Origin: Flammeovirgaceae bacterium UBA2786
GTDB taxonomy: Bacteria; Bacteroidota; Bacteroidia; Cytophagales; Cyclobacteriaceae
Reading direction: 5' to 3'
NCBI GenBank assembly: GCA_002352225.1
Contig: DEIA01000032.1
Span: 109,886-173,885 of the forward strand
DNA: 64,000 nt
This document shows, piece after piece, positions 58,436 through 64,000 of the stretch. Under the pieces are notes generated by a model. It did not search any database and was not told where the DNA came from. It saw nothing but the letters and a program-made list of their open reading frames with translations. A program made the translations under genes and the position numbers. The stretch's first letter is position 1; each line of letters opens with the position of its first letter.

Positions 58436-58550
58436 CCAATTTAACCGCGAAGCGGTGGCATTAACCTATTATTCCTTAATTGCTTGTTGGTCTGTACCTG
58501 AAGAAGTTTGGGAAACATCAAACTTTAATGTTTTTACCTATCTTTCATCA

Positions 58551-59654
58551 ATGAAGAAAAAATTAATAGGCATGGGCGTACTTCTGGCAATTAGCTGCGC
58601 TGCCCCCAAAAAGCAAGATGATATGCAGAACGTTTCTCAACCCTCGCTCAACGAACAAACTGTTACGCTCAACAACACCAACGGCCTAAAGGCAACTATT
58701 ACTCCTTACGGAGGAAAAGTAATTAGTCTTTGGGTACCTGATCGTAATGGTAAACTGAGCGATATTGTGTTAGGATATGATTCAGCTACTCAATACCCCA
58801 CAGGCAATCCTTACTTTGGTGCGCTCATTGGCCGATATGGAAACCGCATCGGTAAAGGTCAGTTTTCTATTGAAGGGACTGCTTACCAACTGGCAACCAA
58901 CAATGGTACAAATGCATTACATGGCGGCCCCGGTGGCTTTCATAATGTAATGTGGAACGTAGTAGATAGTACACCGAATAGTATAACGTTAACCTATTCC
59001 AGTGTGGATGGCGAAGAGGGTTATCCCGGCACCCTGCAGGTTAAAGTAACCTACACCTTAACGGATGCCAACGAGCTTACTATAGATTACGAAGCCACTA
59101 CAGACAAAACTACTGTTGTAAACCTAACTCATCATTCGTTCTTTAACCTGAATGGGGAAGGAGTAGGCGATATTCTGAATCATGAATTGCAAATTGTAGC
59201 CGATGCGTTTACGCCTGTGGATGAAGGATTGATCCCTACTGGTGAGTTGAAACCAGTTGCAGGAACCCCGTTTGATTTTAACAAACCAACAACAATAGGG
59301 GCACGTATAAATGCAGAAGATATTCAGTTAAAGTTCGGTAAAGGGTACGATCATAACTGGGTGTTGAAACGTGAAGGAGATGGATTAAGTCTTGCTGCTG
59401 TTGTTAACGAACCAACCTCAGGCCGGGTAATGGAGGTTTGGACAACCGAACCGGGTCTTCAGTTTTACTCCGGTAATTTTCTGGATGGTAGTGATGCCGG
59501 AAAAGACGGGAAGAAGTATCAGTTTAGAACTGCATTTTGTTTAGAGGCACAACACTTCCCCGATTCGCCCAACAAACCACACTTTCCAACAACACTTGTA
59601 AAACCGGGTAGTGTGTATAAACAACAAACGGTTTATAAGTTTTTAGTAAAATAG
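58551..59654 (+). CDS. galM: Aldose 1-epimerase (galactose mutarotase), lipoprotein form
   Basis: A 367-residue protein. The ATG at 58551 (MKKKLIGMGVLLAISC) starts a lipoprotein signal with anchored Cys16; a frame from 58455 lies in the repeat zone and is rejected. The mutarotase motifs are GGKVISLWVPDRNG, GALIGRYGNRIGKG, NNGTNALHGGPGGFHNVMW, LTHHSFFNLNG and KGYDHNWVL. It interconverts alpha and beta sugars, here on the envelope side of the membrane. TATCTTTC ends 4 bases before the ATG, another leaderless-type start. Confidence 0.93.
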   Translation: MKKKLIGMGVLLAISCAAPKKQDDMQNVSQPSLNEQTVTLNNTNGLKATITPYGGKVISLWVPDRNGKLSDIVLGYDSATQYPTGNPYFGALIGRYGNRIGKGQFSIEGTAYQLATNNGTNALHGGPGGFHNVMWNVVDSTPNSITLTYSSVDGEEGYPGTLQVKVTYTLTDANELTIDYEATTDKTTVVNLTHHSFFNLNGEGVGDILNHELQIVADAFTPVDEGLIPTGELKPVAGTPFDFNKPTTIGARINAEDIQLKFGKGYDHNWVLKREGDGLSLAAVVNEPTSGRVMEVWTTEPGLQFYSGNFLDGSDAGKDGKKYQFRTAFCLEAQHFPDSPNKPHFPTTLVKPGSVYKQQTVYKFLVK

Positions 59655-59973
59655 GGCATTATGTTTACCAGATAAGCCTTTTCTTATGAAAGCCTAAGCA
59701 AGGAGTTTCTATTTGCTTTATTCAGAGAAATGAGGCTTTGCACGTTTTTGCTTGTTTATGATTGGAATCATAAGCAAATTGTACGGTGCTCCTAATATTT
59801 GATGGTTAATTGCCATGAAAAGAAGTAGCGTACCATCTTGCCTAACCGAGTTTAACTCCATCTGGAACCCTGTTTTAGAGGCTTTCCTAAAACAAGTCAT
59901 ATCTGACAATGACAAAAGTCATTTTTTACTGGTGGCCTCACGGGTAGGTTTGAATCATCAAATCAAGCCACCC
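59655..59973. other. Intergenic region between galM and the nos-cluster regulator
   Basis: No credible gene. It has a hairpin at 59747-59778 (TTTGCTT ... ATGATT-GG-AATCAT-AAGCAAA with a small bulge) that may end galM transcription, then the paired palindromes and -7 element of the regulator promoter (59896-59952). Confidence 0.7.
59896..59952 (+). promoter_or_regulatory. Crp/Fnr-type operator pair and -7 element for the nos cluster
   Basis: AATGAC-AAAA-GTCATT at 59908-59923 (perfect 6-bp arms, FNR geometry) is centred at 59915.5. TAGGTTTG at 59945-59952, a full -7 match, is centred 33 bp away, the same spacing as in the sulfur-operon promoter. A second arrangement, GTCA-TATC-TGAC at 59896-59907, abuts it. 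The start of transcription would be near 59956, placing the main site near -40. Confidence 0.7.
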
Positions 59974-60588
59974 ATGATAGACCTTCTGATACTTAAAAAT
60001 TACGGTGCACGGGAAGTAAGTCTGCAAAAAGATGAGGTACTTTTTAGTGAGGGAGAAGAGGCATTAAATTACTTTCAGGTAAAGAGTGGGGCAATTAAAA
60101 TGATTACCAACAGCCCCGATGGTCAGGAGTTTATTCAGGGAGTATTTAAGAGTAGTGATAGCTTTGGTGAGCCACCCTTACTCTGTTCGTTTCCGTATCC
60201 CAGCCATGCTATTGCCTTAGAGGCAACTGTAGTAATTAAACTGTCAAAAGAAAATTTTCTTACCCTGTTGCGCGAGAACTTCGAAGTCCATCTTCAATTG
60301 GATAAAGTGTTATGTCAGCGCCTTCGCTATAAGTCAATGGTGTTGTCCGAAATTTCTTCTCATGATCCGGAACATCGGGTTATGAGTTTGTTGCGCTACT
60401 TAAAGGAAGAGGCTCAGCAGAATAAAGGTCAGGGAATGATTCGGAGAGGGCATGTGTACGAGGTACCTTTTACACGCCAGCAGTTGGCCGATATGAGTGG
60501 CTTACGGGTTGAAACGGTAATCCGAACAGTAAAGAAGATGGAAGAAGAAGGAAAAGTAAAATTGATTGGAAGAAAAATCACTCTCTAA
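59974..60588 (+). CDS. Crp/Fnr-family regulator of the nos cluster
   Basis: A 204-residue regulator. The ATG at 59974 (MIDLLILKNYGAREVSL) is chosen over one at 59815 because the operator and -7 element lie in between. It has a cyclic-nucleotide-binding fold, then a winged helix (FTRQQLADMSGLRVETVIRTVKKME). The FNR-type E-x-x-S-R contact reads E-T-V-I-R, so serine is isoleucine. It lacks the FNR N-terminal cysteine cluster. It probably autoregulates and activates the downstream genes, perhaps in response to nitric oxide or low oxygen (inference). Confidence 0.9.
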   Translation: MIDLLILKNYGAREVSLQKDEVLFSEGEEALNYFQVKSGAIKMITNSPDGQEFIQGVFKSSDSFGEPPLLCSFPYPSHAIALEATVVIKLSKENFLTLLRENFEVHLQLDKVLCQRLRYKSMVLSEISSHDPEHRVMSLLRYLKEEAQQNKGQGMIRRGHVYEVPFTRQQLADMSGLRVETVIRTVKKMEEEGKVKLIGRKITL

Positions 60589-60611
60589 CTAAATTATATA
60601 AACCCGAAACT

Positions 60612-61079
60612 ATGAAAACAATGAAGTACCTGATTGGAGCAAGCCTGGCAGCAGCCTTGTTTGCTTGCGCGCCCGACAAACCTGTAAATACAGAAGAAAA
60701 AGATCTTAATAAAAGCGCGGTAGAGGCCATCACCGACCCAACTAAGGGGATTGGGGCTGTAAAGAATGTTACACTCAATACCCCACTGGAGCAGGATCGC
60801 ATAAAACGCGGCCTTTCAATTTATGAAATGAAATGTCTGGCGTGCCACAAGCTGGATGGAACCCGGATTGTTGGTCCAGGCTGGAAGGACATTACAAAAA
60901 ACCGTAAGCCTGAGTGGATTATGAATATGATTACCAATGTGGATGTAATGTTAGATCAGGACCCGGAAGCACAGAAATTGTTGGAGTTGTGTCTGATGCG
61001 CATGCCCAATCAAAACATGTCGATTGGAGATGCGCGCGATGTGCTGGAGTTTATGCGCCAAAATGATGGTGAAAAATAA
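60612..61079 (+). CDS. Lipoprotein cytochrome c of the nos cluster
   Basis: A 155-residue protein. The lipobox places an anchored Cys19 (LFAC). One haem c site CLACH uses Cys75, Cys78 and His79, with a probable axial methionine in LMRMPNQNMS. It is likely to deliver electrons to NosZ. It follows the regulator by 23 bases and precedes the fasciclin gene by 21 bases. Confidence 0.9.
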   Translation: MKTMKYLIGASLAAALFACAPDKPVNTEEKDLNKSAVEAITDPTKGIGAVKNVTLNTPLEQDRIKRGLSIYEMKCLACHKLDGTRIVGPGWKDITKNRKPEWIMNMITNVDVMLDQDPEAQKLLELCLMRMPNQNMSIGDARDVLEFMRQNDGEK

Positions 61080-61100
61080 ATACGCTTAAACTTTATAATT

Positions 61101-61646
61101 ATGAAAAAGTACATATTAATTCTAGCCGTGTTTGCCATGGCCTGTGGCCAGCAAACAGCCACCACCGAAACAGCAGCTGTTACCGAAGTTCCGGCTGGTG
61201 GGCAATCCAATGTAAAAGATGATGACTCTCAACAAGATGTAGTGAAAATTGCAGTAAACTCACCCGATCACACCACATTAGTTGCCGCACTAAAGGCCGC
61301 TGAGTATGTAGATGCTTTATCTAATGCTGGTCCGTTTACGGTTTTCGCGCCTACCAATGCAGCGTTCGATAAACTTCCTGCCGGAACATTAGAAACACTT
61401 ACCAAGCCGGAGAACAAAGAACAATTGCGTACAATTCTGGAATACCATGTATATGTGGGTGTACTTACCGAAACTATGATTCAGGATGGCATGAAACTTA
61501 ACCAGGTAAGTCTGGATAACGTAACCTTGGGTAAAAAAGATGGAAAGATTACTGTTAACGGAGCCAATGTATTGGGTTCAGCCCGAGGCTCAAATGGTAT
61601 CGTGTACATCATTGATACGGTTTTGTTACCTCCCGATAATAAATGA
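61101..61646 (+). CDS. Fasciclin-domain lipoprotein
   Basis: A 181-residue protein with lipobox cysteine at residue 15 (MKKYILILAVFAMAC), then a Thr/Ala/Glu linker. One complete fasciclin domain follows (TLVAALKAAEYVDALSNAGPFTVFAPTNAAFDKLP ... GKITVNGANVLGSARGSNGIVYIIDTVLLPP). These domains mediate adhesion or protein contacts. Its place between cytochrome c and nosZ suggests a structural or accessory role in this system, which is inference. Confidence 0.9.
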   Translation: MKKYILILAVFAMACGQQTATTETAAVTEVPAGGQSNVKDDDSQQDVVKIAVNSPDHTTLVAALKAAEYVDALSNAGPFTVFAPTNAAFDKLPAGTLETLTKPENKEQLRTILEYHVYVGVLTETMIQDGMKLNQVSLDNVTLGKKDGKITVNGANVLGSARGSNGIVYIIDTVLLPPDNK

Positions 61647-61672
61647 TCAAACTTCACTAAATAATAAACACA

Positions 61673-63667
61673 ATGAAAAATAAAATAATATCCCGCGTAC
61701 TCACGGCACTGGTTGTAATTGCCAGCGCAATAGTATGGCAAAGTTGTAAACCGAAGGCCCCGGCTACTGTTTCCATGGGCGATGCCGCATCAAAGGCATT
61801 TGTACCTCCTGGAAAATATGATGAATTCTATAATGTAGTATCAGGCGGGTTCAATGGCCAAATGAGCATCTATGGACTTCCATCCGGAAGATTGTTCCGT
61901 ATCATTCCCGTTTTTTCCCAGTTCCCCGAAAATGGGTATGGCTATAGCGAGGAAACGATCCCCATGCTTAATACTTCGCACGGATTTGTTCCCTGGGATG
62001 ACTTGCACCATATCGCATTATCCACTACCAGTGGCCAGCATGATGGCCGTTGGGCGTTTGCCAACGCTAACAATACACCGCGAGTGGCTCGGGTAGATAT
62101 GAAAACCTTTAAAACAGTTGAGATTTTGGAGTTGCCTCATAGCGGGGGTAATCACTCATCACCCTTTATTACCGAAAACACCGAGTATGTAGTAGCGGGC
62201 ACTCGCTTTAGTGTACCGGTAGGAGATAAGACCGATGTTCCAATCAGCTCATTCAAAGAAAACTTTAAAGGATACATCAGTTTCATTTCGGTTGATCCGG
62301 CTGATGGCAAAATGAAAATTGCATTTCAATTAAAAACTCCTGGTGTAAGCTTTGACCTGGCCCGTGCAGGTAAAGGAAAATCGCACGGCTGGTTCTTCTT
62401 CTCAACTTATAATACCGAACAGGCCTATACGCTTTTGGAAGTAAACGCTTCGCAAAAAGATAAGGACTTTATCATGGCTGTAAACTGGAAAAAAGCTGAA
62501 GAATATATCAAAGCCGGTAAAGGACAAACCGTTAAAGCTAAATATGCTCATAACGAGTGGGACGAAAGCACGCACACCGGTGTTTCTAATATTATGGACG
62601 AAGTACTTCAGTTAGATCCTGCTGAGTTGAAAGATATTATTTACTTCATTCCATGCCCTAAATCACCACATGGTTGCGATACTGATCCCACCGGTGAATA
62701 CATTGTAGGTAGTGGAAAACTCGCAGCTTTGATTCCTGTTTTCTCCTTCACAAAAATACAGCAGGCTATTGCCAACAAAGATTTTGAAGGAGAGTTTGCC
62801 GGTATTCCGGTTATCAAATACGAAGCAGCGTTACATGGTGAGGTAAAAAAACCAGGCCTGGGCCCATTGCACACCGAGTTTGACGAAAAAGGTAATGCCT
62901 ATACTTCTTTCTTTGTATCATCAGAAATTGTGAAGTGGAATGTACAATCGTTAGAAGTGTTAGATCGTGTACCAACCTACTACTCTATTGGTCACTTGTC
63001 GGTACCCGGTGGTCCTACTGCTAAACCTCATGGTAAGTATGTAGTAGCGTATAATAAGATTACAAAAGATCGTTATTTGCCTACCGGCCCTGAACTTACC
63101 CAGTCGGCACAGCTTTACGACATTAGCGGAGATAAGATGCAGTTGGTTCTTGATTTCCCAACTACAGGCGAACCTCACTATGCAGAATCTATTCCGGCAG
63201 AAATGGTTATGCCAAATTCTCAGAAAATTTATAAGCTGGAAGAAAACAAACACCCATATGCTGCGTTGGGCGAAGGTCAGGCAAAGGTTGAGCGTAAAGG
63301 AAAAGAAGTTCATGTGTATATGACGGCCATCCGCTCGCACTTAACCCCTGATAATATTGAAGGCGTAAAACTAGGTGATGACGTGTACTTCCACGTAACC
63401 AATCTTGAGCAGGATTGGGATGTGCCACACGGTTTTGCTATAAAAGGAGCTAACAATGCCGAACTTTTGGTAATGCCTGGAGAAACAGCTACCTTAAAAT
63501 GGAAACCTCTTACTACGGGAATATTCCCTTTCTATTGTACAGACTTCTGTTCTGCACTGCATCAGGAAATGCAGGGTTATATCCGGGTTTCTCCTGCAGG
63601 CAGCAATGTACCATTGAAATTTTCAACTGGAAAAATCGAAGATCAAAGCAGCGGAGCTGGTCAGTAG
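61673..63667 (+). CDS. nosZ: Nitrous-oxide reductase NosZ, clade II, Sec/lipoprotein type
   Basis: A 664-residue enzyme reducing N2O to N2. No twin-arginine signal is present; it starts with a Sec-type leader ending in VWQSC, so Cys25 may be lipidated. CuZ ligands include DDLHHIALS and GGNHSSPF. The CuA domain at the C-terminus has CTDFCSALHQEM with Cys622, Cys626, His630 and Met633. The Sec signal and sequence place it in clade II. It is followed by a GNRA-loop hairpin. Confidence 0.97.
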   Translation: MKNKIISRVLTALVVIASAIVWQSCKPKAPATVSMGDAASKAFVPPGKYDEFYNVVSGGFNGQMSIYGLPSGRLFRIIPVFSQFPENGYGYSEETIPMLNTSHGFVPWDDLHHIALSTTSGQHDGRWAFANANNTPRVARVDMKTFKTVEILELPHSGGNHSSPFITENTEYVVAGTRFSVPVGDKTDVPISSFKENFKGYISFISVDPADGKMKIAFQLKTPGVSFDLARAGKGKSHGWFFFSTYNTEQAYTLLEVNASQKDKDFIMAVNWKKAEEYIKAGKGQTVKAKYAHNEWDESTHTGVSNIMDEVLQLDPAELKDIIYFIPCPKSPHGCDTDPTGEYIVGSGKLAALIPVFSFTKIQQAIANKDFEGEFAGIPVIKYEAALHGEVKKPGLGPLHTEFDEKGNAYTSFFVSSEIVKWNVQSLEVLDRVPTYYSIGHLSVPGGPTAKPHGKYVVAYNKITKDRYLPTGPELTQSAQLYDISGDKMQLVLDFPTTGEPHYAESIPAEMVMPNSQKIYKLEENKHPYAALGEGQAKVERKGKEVHVYMTAIRSHLTPDNIEGVKLGDDVYFHVTNLEQDWDVPHGFAIKGANNAELLVMPGETATLKWKPLTTGIFPFYCTDFCSALHQEMQGYIRVSPAGSNVPLKFSTGKIEDQSSGAGQ

Positions 63668-63715
63668 ATCTCGGTTTGGTCAGAGTTAAGAATTCATAGT
63701 TTCCAGGTTGGAAAG

Positions 63716-63742
63716 CCCCGCTCCGCGCAAGCGGATGCGGGG
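63716..63742 (+). repeat. GC-rich hairpin with GCAA loop downstream of nosZ
   Basis: CCCCGC-TCCGC pairs with GCGGA-(T)-GCGGGG around a GCAA tetraloop, giving an 11-bp stem with one bulge. It lies 48 bases after the nosZ stop, lacks a T-run and precedes the next gene by 20 bases. It probably stabilises the nosZ message or tunes downstream expression. Confidence 0.65.
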
Positions 63743-63761
63743 TTCACTTAAACAAACTAAA

Positions 63762-64000
63762 ATGAAATCGCTAAAACCTGTATCCCGCCTGATAATAGCC
63801 CTTGCTTCTCTGTTAATGATAAGCGCCTACTTTGTGCCTCTTTGGCAAATCTTAATGTGGGCACCCCAATATCCGGAAGGATTGGAAATGGATATCTGGA
63901 TTAATAACATTACCGGAGATGTGAAAGTAATAAGTGCGCTTAATCATTACATTGGCATGAAGCACATTGAAGTAGAAATGTTTCCTGAATTTGGTTACAT
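63762..64000 (+). CDS. Membrane protein of the nos cluster, 3' truncated
   Basis: About 79 residues are visible: a helix (LIIALASLLMISAYFVPLWQI) then PQYPEGLEMDIWINNITGDVKVISALNHYIGMK. The PEGL ... NHYIGM pattern is seen in membrane proteins linked to clade II nos clusters. The gene continues past the window. No symbol is assigned. Confidence 0.75.
   Translation, partial: MKSLKPVSRLIIALASLLMISAYFVPLWQILMWAPQYPEGLEMDIWINNITGDVKVISALNHYIGMKHIEVEMFPEFGY

Larger units (their letters stand above)
57863..58550. other. Non-coding palindrome-rich repeat region between tRNA-Cys and galM
   Basis: No gene is supported in these 688 bases. It holds two copies of a compound repeat (57921-58191 and 58281-58435), the second 129-bp element (57962-58090), and spacer hairpins such as GTTGCAGGTC-GCTT-GACCAGCAAC near 58216 and TTGTTGGT-TAGTG-ACCAACAA. 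Several short palindromes share TTC or GAA loops: CCAC-TTC-GTGG, GTCC-GAA-GGAC, ACCCT-TTC-AGGGT and ACCGC-GAA-GCGGT (58444-58456). Confidence 0.8.

Noticed and set aside
58455..58550. N-terminal extension of galM
   Set aside because: It lies in the repeat zone, and the lipoprotein signal begins at 58551.
59718..59915. Minus-strand ORF of 65 residues
   Set aside because: It overlaps the regulator promoter, has no recognisable features and no promoter of its own.
59815..59973. N-terminal extension of the nos-cluster Crp/Fnr
   Set aside because: The operator and -7 element fall inside it, and the canonical family start is at 59974.

Overview
The window is a chromosomal segment of a Bacteroidota bacterium, most likely order Cytophagales (inference). 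The evidence is type IX secretion (T9SS) sorting domains, a PorP/SprF protein, many Bacteroidota-type DUF families (DUF2911, DUF6132, DUF6265), almost no Shine-Dalgarno sequences, and promoters of the TTG-N(17-23)-TAnnTTTG type.

Layout. 1-5.7 kb: 3' end of a glycoside hydrolase, a 129-bp non-coding mobile element, then pgk, an SRPBCC protein, pfkA, tsaC and a Nudix gene. 5.8-12.5 kb: a 1738-residue PKD-rich T9SS cargo protein divergent from a PorP/SprF gene. 12.5-16.2 kb: an aspartoacylase-like gene, rimK, a retropepsin-like gene and two DUF2911 paralogues. 16.3-19.7 kb: a thiol/sulfur operon (DUF6132, two rhodaneses, OsmC, thioredoxin) behind a Crp/Fnr gene that follows a PepSY protein and an exported methyltransferase. 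19.8-31.9 kb: ffh, a Tat-exported phosphoesterase, glycerate kinase, a GntP permease, moeA, moaC, moaE and a two-subunit periplasmic molybdenum hydroxylase. 32-38.6 kb: a T9SS type A protein, two mono-haem proteins, moaD, moaA, a TauE/SafE permease and a DsrE protein. 38.7-53.3 kb: YfhO, a sodium/solute symporter, a WYL regulator with a small stress-type operon, and many small envelope proteins. 53.4-57.9 kb: an ABC ATPase and a TolC gene behind a candidate sigma-54 promoter, then rpsA and tRNA-Cys. 57.9-58.5 kb: a non-coding palindrome-rich repeat zone carrying the second, inverted and identical copy of the 129-bp element. 58.5-64 kb: galM, then a nitrous-oxide-reduction cluster (Crp/Fnr, cytochrome c, fasciclin, clade II nosZ, start of a membrane gene) that runs off the right edge.

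How the parts connect. Five molybdenum-cofactor genes (moeA, moaC, moaE, moaD, moaA) surround the molybdenum hydroxylase they probably serve. The sulfur operon and the nos cluster each lie next to a Crp/Fnr gene. Each has an FNR-geometry palindrome (6-nt arms, 4-nt spacer) centred exactly 33 bp upstream of a perfect TAnnTTTG element, the layout of a class II activated promoter.

No CRISPR array, prophage or transposase gene was seen. The most unusual signals are the identical 129-bp elements (one sitting where its neighbouring repeat has a small hairpin), the matched Crp/Fnr promoters, a recurring leaderless-start signature, several very small membrane-protein genes, and the candidate sigma-54 promoter.
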